A DNA stretch of 64,000 nt from Dasypus novemcinctus (GCF_030445035.2 NC_080680.1:47319212-47383211); one strand, 5' to 3'; shown: positions 28,478 to 40,938, numbered from the stretch's first letter. Program-made: numbers and translations. Notes: generated by a model not told the origin, from the sequence alone.

Positions 28478-28832
28478 CCTGCCATAACCCACTGAATGTA
28501 CTGGGGAAGATTGTGAACTACAGGGTAAACTATTATCTGTGCAGTGCAGCAGTGCCCCAATATGTGTTCACTGAGTGCGATGAGTATGCCGCAATGATGA
28601 GGGAGGTTGTTGGTGTGGGAGGAGTGGGGTGGGGGGGGTGGAGGGTATACAGGAACCTCATATTTTTTAGTGTAACTTTTTTTTGGTGATGTATATATCT
28701 TCAAAAAAATACAATTTACAAAAATGATGTGGTGGAGGGTAGGGAGTGGGTTATATGGGAACCTCTTAGGTTTTTTGTTTTTTTATGTTTTTTAATGTAA
28801 TATTCCTTGTGATCTATTAACTTTAATTTGAA
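28478..28832 (+). mobile_element. Xenarthran L1-like 3'-end retrocopy in L1 ORF2
   Basis: This is a 355-bp insert with landmarks GAGTATGCCGCAATGATGAG and GTGGGAGGAGTGGGGTGGGG. The target-site duplication AAAACTGAAGGGAGA (15 bp) lies at 28463-28477 and 28833-28847. It has a doubled 3' part (GGGAACCTCTTAGG follows a first AGGAACCTCATATT), so the 3' end may itself be duplicated. Confidence 0.85.
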
Positions 28833-29789
28833 AAAACTGAAGGGAGAAATAGACATCTCTATAATAATTGTTGGAGACTTCAACATCCCACTCACATCAT
28901 TAGAGAGAACTAAACAGAAGATCAACAAGGAAATAGAGAACTTGAACAATATGATAAACGAATTAGACCTAACAGATATATAGAGAACACTGTATCAAAA
29001 CGCAGCTGGTTATACATTCTTCTCAACTGCCCAAGATCTTTCTCCAGGACAGACTACATGTTAGGGCACAATGCAGTTCTCAATAAATATAAAAAGATTG
29101 AAATTATACAAGCACCTTCTCAGATCACAATGGAATGAAAGTGGAAATCAATCATAGGAAAAAAGTAAGTTTGCACATGTAGAGGCTGAACGACACACTC
29201 CTAAATAATCAATGGGTCAAAGAAGAAATAGCAAGTGAAATCAGTAAATATATTGAGACAAATGAAAACGAGAACACAACCTATCAAAACTTATGGGATA
29301 CAGTGAAGGCAGTCTTGAGAGGGAAGTTTATAGCCCTAAATGCCTATATTAAAAAAGAAGAAAGAGTTAAACTCAAAGATTTACTTGAACAATCAGAGAA
29401 ACCAAGAAAAGAATAGTAAACCAATCCCAAAGCAAGCAGAAGGAAAGAAATAATATAGAGCAGAAATAAATGAAATTGAGAACAACAACAACAAAAAAAA
29501 CATAGAGAAAATCAACAAAACCAAAAGCTTGTTCTTTGAGAAGATCAAGAAAATTGACAAACCCCTAAATAGACTGACAAGGGAAAAAAGGGAGAAAATG
29601 CAAATAAATACAATCAGAAATAAAAGGGGGGAAGTTACAACTGACCCCACAAAAATAAAAAGAATCAAGAGGATATTATGAAAAACTGTATGCCAGCAAA
29701 CTGGACAACTTAGATGAAATGGCCAAATTCCTACATATGCACAAAAAACCTACACTGGTGCTACAGGAAATACAGAAACTTAACCAATC

Positions 29790-30346
29790 CATCAAATACG
29801 TGGGATCTAAGCCCCCTCTCAATACAGAGGTGGAGTGGACATCACCAACCCAGGGTCCACAGGATGGAGGAATAAAATATGGATTAGAGGGAACTTACTG
29901 GTATTGTACTATAGAACTACTGTGACTAGTAATGGAAGACACTGTAGCACTGATCTGGAAAAAGTGGCCATGGAAGCTGCTGAGGGCAGGGAGAAGGAAG
30001 AAGAGATGAGATGTGGGAGCATTTTCGGGACTTGGAGTTGTCGTAAATGATATTTCAGGGGCAGATGCTGACATTATATATCCTGCCATAATGTACTGGG
30101 GGAGAGTATAAAGTAAACTACAATGTAAACTATAATCCATGTGGTGCAGCAGTGCTCCAAAACATATTCACCAGATGCAATGAATGTGCCGCAATGATGA
30201 AAGAGGCTGTGGATGTGGGAGGAGTGGGGGTGGGTGGGGTATGGGGTATGTGGGAACCTCTTATACTTTTTAATGTTACATATTTTTGTGATCTATGTAT
30301 CTTTAAAAAAAAAAAAGGCAATTTAATTTTTAAAAATTTTAAAAAG
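29790..30346 (+). mobile_element. Xenarthran L1-like 3'-end retrocopy in L1 ORF2
   Basis: This 557-bp insert is co-linear with the other copies: AGGTGGAGTGGACATCACCA, GAATGTGCCGCAATGATGAA, then GGGAACCTCTTATACTTTTT and an A-rich tail. AACTTAACCAATC is duplicated at 29777-29789 and 30347-30359. Confidence 0.85.
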
Positions 30347-30403
30347 GAACTTAACCAATCACATTTAAGGAGATGGAATATGTCATCAAAAATCTCCCAG
30401 CAA

Positions 30404-30689
30404 GCTGGCCATGCGCAGCGCTGATGCGCGCAAGGAGTGCCGTGCCACGCAAGGGTGTCCTCCGCGTGGGGGAGCCCCACGCGCAAGGAGTGCGCCCATG
30501 AGGAAAGCCGCCCAGCGTGAAAAGAAAGAGCAGCCTGCCCAGGAATGGCGCCGCCCACACTTCCCGTGCCGCTGACGACAACAGAAGCGGACAAAGAAAC
30601 AAGACGCAACAAATAGACACCAAGAACAGACAACCAGGGGAGGGGGGGAAATTAAATAAAAATAAAAAAATAAATCTTTAAAAAAAAAA
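30404..30689 (+). mobile_element. DAS-III SINE, 5'-truncated
   Basis: The insert starts inside the SINE body (GCTGGCCATGCGCAGCGCTG), so the tRNA head and Pol III promoter are missing. The tail is AATAAATCTTTAAAAAAAAA. The target-site duplication is AAAAATCTCCCAGCAA at 30388-30403 and 30690-30705. Confidence 0.92.
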
Positions 30690-32021
30690 AAAAATCTCCC
30701 AGCAAAGAAAAGTGCAGACCAGATGGCTTCACAGGTGAATTCTGCCAAGCATTTTGAAAAGAATTCACACCGATCCTGTTTAAAATCTTCCAAAAAAATG
30801 AAGAGGAGGGAAATGACCAAACACATATTAGGAATCCAACATCACCCTAATGCCAAAGAGAGATAGATACTACAAGAAAAGAAAATTAGAGACCAATCTC
30901 TCTAATGAACATAGATACAGAAATTCTCAAGAAAATAATTGCAAATTGAATGCAACAACATATCAAAAGTCTTATGCATCACAACTAAGTGGGGTTTATT
31001 CCTTGTAGGCAAGGATGGTTCAACATAAGAAAATCAAATAATGTAATACACCACTTTAACAAAAGGAAAACACATGATAATCTCAATCAACACAGAAAAG
31101 GCATTCGACAAAATCCAGTTTCCTTTATTGAAAAAACACTTCAAAAGACAGGAATAGAATAAAAATTCCTCAACATGATAAAAGGCATATATGAAAAACC
31201 CACAGCCAACATCATACTCCATGGAGAAAGACTGAAAGCTTTCCCCCTAAGATCGGGAACCAGACAAGGATGCCCACTGTCACATCGTTATTCAATATTT
31301 TACTAGAAGTTCTAGCTAGGGCAATTAGACAAGAAAAATAAATTAAAGGCATCCAAATAGGAAAAGAGGAAGTAAAACTCTCAATGTTTGCAGATGACAT
31401 GATCCCGTACTTAGAAAATCCTGAAGTATCCACAACAAAGCTACTTGAACTAATAAGTGAGTTTAGCAAAGTGGCAGGATACAAGATCAACACGCAAAAA
31501 TCAGTAATGTTTTTGTACACTAGTGCTGAACAATCTGAGGAGGAAATCATGGGGAAAATTCCATTTACAATAGCAACAAAAGACTCAAATACCTAGGAAT
31601 TAATTTAACCAAAGAAGTACAGGACCTATAAGTAGAAAACTACAAAACAATGCTAAAAGAAATTTTAAAAGACATTCCATGTTCATGGATTAGAAGAATA
31701 AATATCATGAAGCTGTCAATCTTACCCAAACAAATTTATAGATTCAATGTAATACTAATCAATATCTCAACAGCTTACTTTAAAGAATTAGAAAACACAA
31801 TTACCAAATTCATTTGGAAGGGGAAATGCACCTGAATAGCCAAAAGCATTCTAAAAAAGAAGAGCAACATGGGAAGAATTTCACTGCCTGACCTTGAAAT
31901 ATATTACAAAGCTAAGTGGTCAAAACAGCATGGTACTGGCATAAGGACAGACACATCAATCAGTGGAATAGAACTAGAAAACCCAGAAATAAACCCTCAC
32001 CTATACAGTCAACTGGTTGTG

Positions 32022-32446
32022 TTTTTTTTAAGATTTATTTATTTTTATTTCTTTCTCTCCCCCCCTTTCTCTCCCTCCCCCCGTCTGCTCTCTGTGTCCC
32101 TTCGTTGTGTGTTCTTCTGTGCCTGCTTGTATTTTCATCAGGTGTCACTGGGGATCTGTGTCTTTTTTTGTTGCATCATCTTGCTGCATCAGCTCTCCAT
32201 GTGTGTGGCACCACTCCTGGGCAGGCTAGAGTTTCACACAGGGTGGCTCTCCTTGCACAGGGGCCACTCCTTGTGCGGGGGGCACCCTTACATGGGGGCA
32301 CCTCTCATGTGCTGGCACTCCTTGCGCACATCAGCACTGAGTGTGGGCCAGCTCACCACACAAGCCAGGAGGCCCTGGATATCGAACCCCTGGACCTACT
32401 ATATGGTAGGCGGATGCTCTATCTGTTGAGCCACATCCACTTCCCT
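32022..32446 (-). mobile_element. DAS SINE (minus), diverged subfamily
   Basis: The order is T-run, AAGATTTATTTATTTTTATT, body (GTGTCACTGGGGATCTGTG), then the complement of the tRNA head ending CACATCCACTTCCCT. CAACTG flanks both sides within L1 ORF2. It shares the TCACTGGGGATCTGTG variant type with 40939-41351, 55511-55910 and 61093-61490 rather than with DAS-III proper. Confidence 0.88.
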
Positions 32447-33690
32447 CAACTGATTTTTGACAAACCTACCAAAACCATGTTAATGGGACAAAACAGTCTC
32501 TTCAACAAATGGTGCTGGGACAACTGGATACCTATAACCAAAAGATTGAAAGACAATCCCTATCTCACTCCCTATACAAGGATTAACTCAAAATAGATCA
32601 AGGACCTAAATATAAAAGCCAGAACCTTAAAACTACTAGAAAAAAAATGTAGGGAAACATCTTCAAGACCTTTGTAGTAGGTGGTGGTTTCTTGGACCTT
32701 ACACCCAAAGCACATGCAACAAAAAAGATTTATGGGACCTCCTCAAAATTAAACAGTATTGCACCTCACAGGACTTTGTCAAGAGGGCAAAAAGGCAGTC
32801 AACACAATGGGGGAAAATATTTGGAAATCACACGTCTGATAAGAGTTTAATAGCCATGATATATAAAGAGATGCTACAACTCAGCAATAAAAAGACAAAC
32901 GACCTGATTTTTAAAATGGCAAAAGACTTGAACAGACATTTGTCCAAAGAACAAATACAAATGGTGAACAAACACATGAAAAAATGTTCAATATCACTAA
33001 TGATTAGGGAAATGCAAATCAAAACTACAATGAGATTATCATTTCACACTTATCAGAATGGCCACTATTAAAAAGACAGAGAACTACAAGTGTTGGAGAG
33101 GATCTGGAGACACAGGAACACTTATTCACTGTTGGTGGATATGCAAAATGGAAACAGCCACTGTAGAGGACTGTTCCTAAAGTTGAATACAGAGTTGCCA
33201 TGTGACCCTGCAATACCACTACTGGGTATATACCCAGAAGAACTGGGAGCAGTGACACAAACAGACATCTACACACCGATGTTCATAGCAACATTATTCA
33301 CAATTGCTGAAAGGTGGAAACAACCCAGGTGTCCATCAACAGTTGAATGGATAAACAAACTGGTCTAGTCACATGATGGAATATTATGCAGCTGTAAGAA
33401 GAAATTAATTTGTAAAGCATATGACAACATGGATGAACCGGGAGGACATTATGTTGAGTGAAGCAAGCCAGACACAAAAGGACAAATATTTTATGAGTGC
33501 ATTACTATAAACCAAATATATTTTGTAACATATTGTATGATTAAAAAAAATAATTTTTATTTTTTATAGGTATCCAGAATATTTGAGAAATGTATGTTTT
33601 TATTCAAATGTGTCTTCTTTTTAGTTTCAATTGTTTGTATTTTCAATCATTAAAAGTACAAAATAAAATTTTAAAAAATTTCAATATAAA

Positions 33691-34270
33691 AAAAAAAAGA
33701 AGGGAAAAAAACACAAAAAAAACTCCTAACAAAGAAAAGTTCAGGGTCAATAAAAAAGAAAATAGGACTCTAATCAGAAGGAGCAACTGATTCAAAGGCT
33801 CTGCAAAATAAAAGAGCCATGCAAGTAAATAGAAAGGCAAGCACTGCTGGAGTGCTGAGGTCTAGGCACAGAGGAGTGAAGAGGAAGTAACAAAAGTGGC
33901 AGGGGCCAGGGCAGGGCTTAAAAAAAAAAAAAAATCCAGAGTCAAATGGCTTCACTGGGGACTTCTACTAAACATTCAAAGAAAAATTAAAACCAGTCCT
34001 CAAACCCTTCCAGAAAATTGAAGATAGGACTCTTTCTAACTCATTTTATGAGGTCATCCTTACCCTATTACCAAAGCCAGATACACATACCCTAAGAAAA
34101 CTCCAGACCGATTTCCCTTATGAATATAGATGCAAAAATCCTCAACAAAACACTACCAAACCAAATCCAACAGCATATTAAAAGGATTATACACTATAAG
34201 AAATGGGTTTTATCCCAGGAATGCAAAGGTGGTTCAATAAAAGAAAACCAATCAAAGTAATACACCACAT
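33691..34270 (+). mobile_element. LINE-1 ORF2 fragment (RT region) with a small insert
   Basis: It starts CTAACAAAGAAAAGTTCAGG, is interrupted at 33751-33934, and resumes with ATGGCTTCACTGGGGACTTC. It continues through AAATCCTCAACAAAACACTA to GTTTTATCCCAGGAATGCAA, and stops at the MaLR LTR fossil. Confidence 0.8.
33751..33934 (+). mobile_element. Unidentified 184-bp polyadenylated retrocopy
   Basis: This insert splits L1 ORF2 between TTCAGGGTCAA and TCCAGAGTCAA, an imperfect target-site duplication. It ends in about 15 A. The body (CTCTGCAAAATAAAAGAGCC, CACTGCTGGAGTGCTGAGGT) matches no family I know. The size suggests a small RNA or a 5'-truncated mRNA. Confidence 0.6.
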
Positions 34271-34520
34271 TTTAGTTTCCTAGGCCGCTCTAGCAAATAA
34301 CATGAAATAGGTTGGCTTAAACAATGGGTTCACACCCATTAAATCTAATTAAATTAGATTTAAGAACATGTTTTTCTGGGATATATTAGTTTCAAACCAC
34401 CACATTCCACCCTTTGGACCCCAAAAAGACATGTTCTTTCTATATACAAACTATATTCATTCTATCACAATATCCCAAAAGACTTAAATTATTTCAAAAA
34501 CAATGTTTAGTTTAAAAAAT
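34271..34520 (-). mobile_element. MaLR LTR plus internal fragment (fossil)
   Basis: TTAGTTTCCTAGGCCGCTCT starts a short LTR remnant ending TCAAACCACCACA near 34405. MaLR-like internal sequence follows (CCACCCTTTGGACCCCAAAA, GACATGTTCTTTCTATATAC). It is a decayed and incomplete fossil of the same broad family as 23105-24112 and 53270-55493. Confidence 0.6.
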
Positions 34521-36468
34521 CACATCAAAATCAGTTATGGGTGGCAGGTGGCTTGTGAGGAAGGCCTCGCTGTGTGCATGAAGGGGCAAGAGGAAGCAAG
34601 TCGGTGGTGTGTGAACTCCGGAGGCCAGGGGACCATGGTACAGGAAGGAGCAGGACTGGGAGATCAAGAGAGACCGCTGCACAGGACCTGAGAGTCAATT
34701 GCTCCACAGTAGTGCCAGGTGCACATCCCCCACCCTCGAGACAAGATGCCTCAGCACAGAATGAGTCTGGCTGGCAACTACAGATGGAGAGGGGTGGAGA
34801 AGCTTTCCTCCCTGGGAACAGGGGAGGGCAAGGCTGAGGGCAGAGTAAGGCTCCTGATCAGAGAGTCTGGATCACTAGATCTTGGCTGAATTGCAGTTCC
34901 AGTCAGCCAGGTCAAGGCTCCTCCCTGCCATTGTTTTTAACACCCCCTCAATAGAGGTGGAGCCTGTTAATGGGAAAGTAAAACAAATACTACCTTCCCA
35001 AAGGATGAGTAAACAGCTGGCTGAAGAGCCTCTCCCACGAGGCAGGAAAGCACACTGTCAGGGGGCCAAAGCCGGGGGAAAAAAAGGCTTTCTGGAGTCT
35101 TTCCTGACCCTCTTCCCAGAGCTCTTTGGAACTGATCTGCATCCCCTTCATGGGTCCCTGGTCCAGTTTTGGTTAAACACAGGCAATTCTAAAGATTTAG
35201 AATAAGCTGAACCAAGTGCCAAAGAAGAACCTTAACACAAAGTCAATTAACAATAAAAATCTAAGTGAGAGAGAATCTGGCCACCAGAGTAAACTCATCA
35301 AAATAATCAGATGCCTAAACATCAGCAAAAAAATTACAAGCTATACTAAGAAACAGGAAGATATGGCCCAGGCAACGGAACAAATTTTACAAGTCAGAGG
35401 AGACAGAATTTTGAACAACTAATCAAAGATGTCCACACAAATCTCCTAAATCAATTCAAGGAGATGAAGGAAGAGATAAAGGATACTAAGAAGACAATGG
35501 ATGAGCATAAAGAATTTGAAAACATAGGAAGTGGACTTGGCCCAATGGATAGGGTGTCCACCTACCACATGGGAGGTCCGCGGTTCAAACCCCAAGCCTC
35601 CTTGACCCATGTGGAACTGGCCCATGCACAGTGCTGATGGGCGAAAGGAGTACCGTGACTCTCAGGGTTGTCCCCCCTGTGTAGGGGAGCCCCACGCACA
35701 AGGAGTGCGCCCCGTAAGGAGAGCCGCCCAGAGCAAAAGAAAGTGCAGCCTGCCCAAGAATGGCGCCACACACACGGAGAGCTGACACAACAAGAAGATG
35801 CAACAAAAAGAAACACAGATTCCTGGTGCCACTGATAAGGATAGAAGTGATTACAGAAGAACACACAGAGAATGGACACAGAGAGCAGACAACTGGGGGG
35901 GGGGGGGGAGTGAGGGGAGAGAAATTAATAAATAAATCTTTTTAAAAAAAGAATTTGAAAACATACAAAGAAAAATATACTTAATGAAAGGTATGAAAGG
36001 TATATTGATAGATTAAAAAATATACTAGAATCAAAAACAGCAGATTTGAAAAGGCAGAAGAAAGGATTAGCAAATTAAAAGGCAGGACATCAGAAATTGT
36101 AGAGAGAAAAACAAATAGAGAAATAATGGAAAAATATTGAGCAGTGTCTTAGGGAATTGAATGGAAGCCCAAGCATATAAACACAGGCATCATTATGGGT
36201 GTCTCACATAGAGAGGAGAGAGAAGGGAGAAGGGGTGGAAGAAGTGTTTGAGGAAATAATGGCCAAAATTTTTGCAACTCTTATGAGGGACATTGTTATG
36301 CATGGCCAGGAAGCACAGTATACTCCAAAGAGAATAAATCCTAATAGAACTACTCCAAGACACTTGCTAATTAGAATGTTGGATTCCAAAGATAAAAAGA
36401 AAATCCTGAAAGCAGCAAGAAAAAAGCAATCCATCACATACAAGGGATGCACAATAAGATTAAATGCT
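34521..36468 (+). mobile_element. LINE-1 'C', 5' UTR and ORF1
   Basis: A GC-richer 5' UTR runs 34521-35270. ORF1 remnants follow (MSHIERREKGEGVEEVFEEI, LDSKDKKKILKAARKKQSIT). The ORF1 C-terminal region breaks off at ACAATAAGATTAAATGCTGA, where LINE-1 'D' begins. A DAS-III lies at 35527-35949. There is no continuation of C beyond D. Confidence 0.82.
35527..35949 (+). mobile_element. DAS-III SINE in L1 ORF1
   Basis: The head is GGAAGTGGACTTGGCCCAAT with B box GGTTCAAACCCC; a G-run and AATAAATAAATCTTTTTAAA form the tail. AGAATTTGAAAACATA is duplicated at 35511-35526 and 35950-35965. Confidence 0.95.
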
Positions 36469-36975
36469 GAGATCCACGATGGTAGACTAGGGAACATCAG
36501 GCTGAATTTCTCCTCCAGAAGTGGCAGGAAGAGAGACAGGCTTGCTGGGCATAAGGAAAGCTGCAGGACCACAGGGTCATCAGAGAAGTTGGCCAGGGCA
36601 AGGTAGGCCTAACCAGGCACCAGGGGAATGGTGGGCCGCAGCACAATCACTGTAGGTGGCTGGTGAGGGGGTGCTGAGCCAGACCCTGGGGGAAGCAGTG
36701 GGGTAATTGGAACAACTATGTGGTGAGGGGGAGTCCAGATGGGTACTGGGGAAGAGGTGGGGCCACAGAGCAATTGGCACTGGCAGCTGGTGAGGAAGGG
36801 CCTAACCAGATGCCCAAAGCATGAGAAGGAGGCAATTTTATTTCCTTCTTTTTTATCTTTTTTTCTCTCCTCTTCCAGGTACCCTGAGAGTGGTGGAGCC
36901 ACAGGCCAACAGGCGATCATGGGTGGCTCGCAAGGATGAGCCTCGCCATATACTAGTGGCTTGAGGGGGAGGCCT

Positions 36976-37066
36976 ATTTTATTTTATTTTATTTTATTTT
37001 ATTTTATTTTATTTTATTTTATTTATTTTATTTTATTTTATTTTATTTTATTTTATTTTATTTCTT
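36976..37066 (+). repeat. (TTTTA)n microsatellite
   Basis: This is about 90 bp of nearly pure TTTTA pentamers with one shortened unit in the middle. It lies in the 5' UTR of LINE-1 'D' and is followed by a 70-bp pyrimidine-rich stretch. Confidence 0.95.
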
Positions 37067-37463
37067 TTCTCTTCTTTTCCCCCCTTCCTGTTGTCTTTTG
37101 TTTCTTTTCCTTTTTTCTTCTTTTCTCTTTTTTCCTATTATTTTTTTCAGATTTAGAGTAAGTAGAACCAAGTGTCAAAGTAGAACCTTAATACAAAGCC
37201 AAACAAAAGTAAAACCCTAGGCAACAGAAAGAAACTAATCAACAGACTAAACACATTAAGATAAACAGATGCCCAGATATCAGCAAAAAATTCAAGCCAT
37301 AGTAATAAACAGGAAGATATGGCCCACTCAAATAAACAAACTTAAAAGTTGGAAGAGATGCAAAATTTGGAACAATTAATCAAAGATGTTCACATAAATC
37401 TCCTAAATCAAATTCAAGGAGATAAAGGAAGAGAGAAAGGATATTAAAAAGACATTGTATGGT

Positions 37464-37879
37464 GGGAAACAGACTTGACCCAGTGGTTAGGGCATCCGTC
37501 TACCACGTGGGAGGTCCGCGGTTCAAACCCCAGGCCTCCTTGACCCGTGTGGAGCTGGCCCATGCGCAGTGCTGATGTGCGCAAGGAGTGCCCTGCCATG
37601 CACGGGTGGCCCCCGCGTAGGGTAGTCCCACGTGCAAGGAGTGCGCCCCATGAAGAGAGCTGACCAGCACAAAAGAAAGTGCAGCCTGCCTAACAATGGC
37701 AACACCCACACGGAGAGCTGACACAACAAGATGACGCAACAAGAAAAGAGACACAGATTCCCGTGCCACTGACAACAAAAGAAGCGGACAAAGAAACAAG
37801 ACGCAGCAAATAGACACAGCGAACAGACAACTGGGGTGGGGGAGGGGGGAGAGAAATAAATAAATAAATCTTTTTTTAA
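37464..37879 (+). mobile_element. DAS-III SINE in L1 'D' ORF1
   Basis: The head is GGGAAACAGACTTGACCCAG with B box GGTTCAAACCCC, and the tail is AAATAAATAAATCTTTTTTT. The target-site duplication is AAAAAGACATTGTATGGT (18 bp) at 37446-37463 and 37880-37897. Confidence 0.95.
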
Positions 37880-39499
37880 AAAAAGACATTGTATGGTCAT
37901 ATAAAAGAAATTGAAAGCATACATAAAAAGTAACAAATCTTGTAATAAAATGCGTAAAAGAGGAAATTAAAATCCCTAGAATCACACAACAGCAAAAATT
38001 GAAAAGGCAGAGTAAAGAATTAGCAAATTAGAAGACAGGACATTCAAAATCACACAGGTATAAGAGTAGATAGAGAAAAATACGGAAAAAATTGAACAGG
38101 GACTCAGAGACTTGAATGACAACACAAAACACACAAATGTACACAGTAGGTACCAGTTGGAGAAGAGAAGGGAAAAGAGGAAGAAGGAATGTTTGAAGAA
38201 ATAAATGGCTGAAAATTTTCCAACTCTTTCAAGGGACATGGATGTACATGTCAAGGAAGTGCAGTGCATTCCAAATAGAATAAATCCTAATGGATCTACT
38301 TCAGAACACACTCTAATCAGACAGTCGAATGCCAAAGATAGAATCCTGAAAGCAGCAAGAAAAAAGACATGCATCATATATAATGAATGCTCGATAAGAT
38401 TATGTGCTGATTTCACATCTAAACCATGAAGGTGAGAAGGCAGTGATATGACATAGTTAAGGTGCTGAAAGAGAAAAACTGCAAGCCAAGAATTCTGTAT
38501 CCAGCAAAAAATGAGGAAGAGATTAAAATATTCACAGATTAAAAGAAATGGAAAGAATTCAACAACAAGAGTCCTGACCTTCAAGAAATACTAAAGGGAG
38601 CTCTGCAGGTTGAAAGGAAAAGACAGGAGAGAGAGGTCTGGAGAAGAGTGTAGAAAGGAAGATTATTTGTAAGGGTAACTAAAAGGGTAAAAGGAGAAAC
38701 AAAAATAAGATGTGACATTTATAAGCCTACAGATAAAATGATTGAAGTACAAGTACTGCTTTTATAGTAATAGCATTCAATGTTAATGATTGTAACTCCC
38801 TGGTTAAGAGACAGAGATTGGTAGAGTGGATTAAAAAAATATGATATATCTATAAGCTGTCTACAAAAGACCCAAGGTAAATGTAGGTTCCAAGTGGAAG
38901 GTTGGAAAACAATTTTTCATGCAAAATAAAAAAGAGCTGGGGTAACTATACTATTAATAATATAATACAAAATAGACTTTAAATGAAAAACTATTATAAG
39001 AGAAAAAGAAGTTCTATATATTAATAAAAAGGACAATCAACCAAGAAGAAAGAATGATCATAAATATTTATGCACCTAACCAGGGTGCCCCAAAATACAT
39101 GAGGCAAACATCGGCAAAACTGAGGGTAGATACAGATGTCTCTACAATAATAGTTAGGAACTTCAATACATCATTGTCAGTAATAGACAGAACATCTATA
39201 CACAGGATCAATAAAGAAACAGAGATCTTGAATAACAGTATAAAGGAGCTAGACCTAACAAACATATACAGAACAATGTATCCCAAAACAAAAGGATATA
39301 CAGTCTTCTCAAGCACTCATGGATCATTCTCCAGGATAGATCACATGTTAGGTCAGAACTAGTCACAATAAAGTTAGAAAAACTGAAATTATACAAAGTA
39401 CTTTCTCTGACCACAATGGAATGAGGCTGAAAGTCCATAATTGGTGAGGAACTGGAAAAATCACAAATAAATGAAAGGAAAACAACACACTCTTTAAAA

Positions 39500-40485
39500 A
39501 TCAGTGGCCCTATAGAATCCCACCAGGAGCAGTCACCCAGCCCATCACAACTGCTGTCCAGCTCATTTTGACTTGAGGATTCACCCTCAAAAGCAACCTC
39601 CAATACAAGGCTGGTAGCAAACCCCTCAGAGAAGTTCTCTTTCAGGTGAGAGACAACTCTCTCTGCTCTGTGACCCCATCACCAAAAAGCTGTTCATCTG
39701 AGAATTTTCTAACATTCTCTGGCCAATAGTGGCCAATCCTCAAAACTCTCCCAAAGGGCAAGATGACAGTAGTTTCTAGAAAACCCAATTTTAAAAGAAA
39801 AATATTAGAATGAAAACCTGACTCAATTCCCTAGACATCCTCACTGGCCACATGTAAGAGGGCAAGTTTACATGTTACAAAGTGAATTTGCAAGAAAGTT
39901 TTGACCTTCAAGGTCCACTAAGCTAAGGTCCCAAAGCATTACTACCGTCTCATCTTCCACTCCTCCCTCTCACTTCCTTGTCAAACTTACCTCCTTGTAT
40001 CTAAATGAACTCATCAAGTCCCTGTCTCTGATGTTGGCATACCGACTCCCTCTCTCCTTGTATTTCTGATGCTAAACTCTCCTCTACTTGCATCTGCTGC
40101 TCAAACTTTCCAGGAAATTTCCCCAATCCCCCTGGCTGCATGGCACCCTTCCAGACTCTAAAGGACCCCAAAACTTATCTCGACCTCCTGTTCCTAGTAA
40201 ATACCTCACCTGCTCTCTGCTCTAAGGGCTGGCTTGTCTATTCCAACTCCCCTCTGCCCTGCCCTGCCAAGGAGCCTGGCATATCCCCCAGGTGCTTGGT
40301 AACATCGGAAAAGTTCCATAATCTTGGAAAAGCAGGGAAAATATCAAAGTTAGTGTTTGATATTTGACATGTGCAAAACCTTAAGGACTACTAGGACACA
40401 GAAGAAACTGTTTTAGAATGTACTGAAGGTTTGCCAAAAGTCAGATAAGGCCTTTTGGTCAGGAAAATAAAATCTAAAAAAAAAA
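39500..40485 (+). mobile_element. Unidentified ~1-kb polyadenylated retrocopy
   Basis: This splits L1 'D' ORF2 between AAAAATCAGTGGCC and AAAAATCAAGGACC, a diverged target-site duplication. It ends with AATAAAATCT and about 14 A, so it derives from a polyadenylated plus-sense RNA. The body is pyrimidine-rich at 39950-40290 (CCTCCCTCTCACTTCCTTG) and has only short open frames. I recognise neither a parent gene nor a repeat family. Confidence 0.65.
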
Positions 40486-40938
40486 AAAATCAAGGACCAA
40501 AGAAGAAATTACAAGAAAAACCAGTATATATCTCATGGAGAAAGAAAATGAGAATGCAACATATCAAAACTTATGTGATTCAGCAAAGGTAGTGCTGAAA
40601 GAGAATTTTATAGCCATAAATACCTATATTAAAAAGGAAGAAAGAGCTAAAATCAAAGACCTAACTGTACATCTGAAGGAACTAGAAAAATAACAGCAAA
40701 CTAATCCCAAAGCAAGCAGAAGGAAAGAAATAACAAAGATTAGAGCAAAATTAAATGAAACTGGGAATTTAGGGGAAAAAAAAAAGAGAACTAATAAAAC
40801 CAAAAGCTGGTTCTTTGAGATTAATAAAATTGACAAAGAAAAAAAGAGATAAAATGCAAATAAATAAAATCAGAAATGTGAGAGGGGACATCACCACTAA
40901 CACCACAGAAATAAAGAGGATCATAAAAGGATACTATA

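Larger units (their letters stand above)
25534..33690 (+). mobile_element. LINE-1 'B', near full length, with nested inserts
   Basis: The 5' region is 25534-26620 and contains two tandem promoter-like units. ORF1 remnants run 26638-27870, with a coiled-coil part (ISKMYTNFKSQISELKDN), an RRM-like part (GIPERDKREKRVFEEIIDEN) and a C-terminal part (NVKEKILRAAREKQTIMYKE). ORF2 remnants run from about 28085 to 33450. The endonuclease start is VISLNVNGLT, an FADD box ([10 protein letters not shown]) is near 31384, and GRISLPDLEIYYKA is near 31869. The 3' end is A-rich near 33690. Inserts are DAS at 26932-27337, L1-like 3' retrocopies at 28478-28832 and 29790-30346, and DAS at 30404-30689 and 32022-32446. 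All frames are broken. Confidence 0.88.

Noticed and set aside
31869-32596. Plus-strand open frames of 186 and 226 codons
   Set aside because: They run from L1 ORF2 through an inserted antisense SINE and back into ORF2. They are chance read-through of repeats, not a gene.
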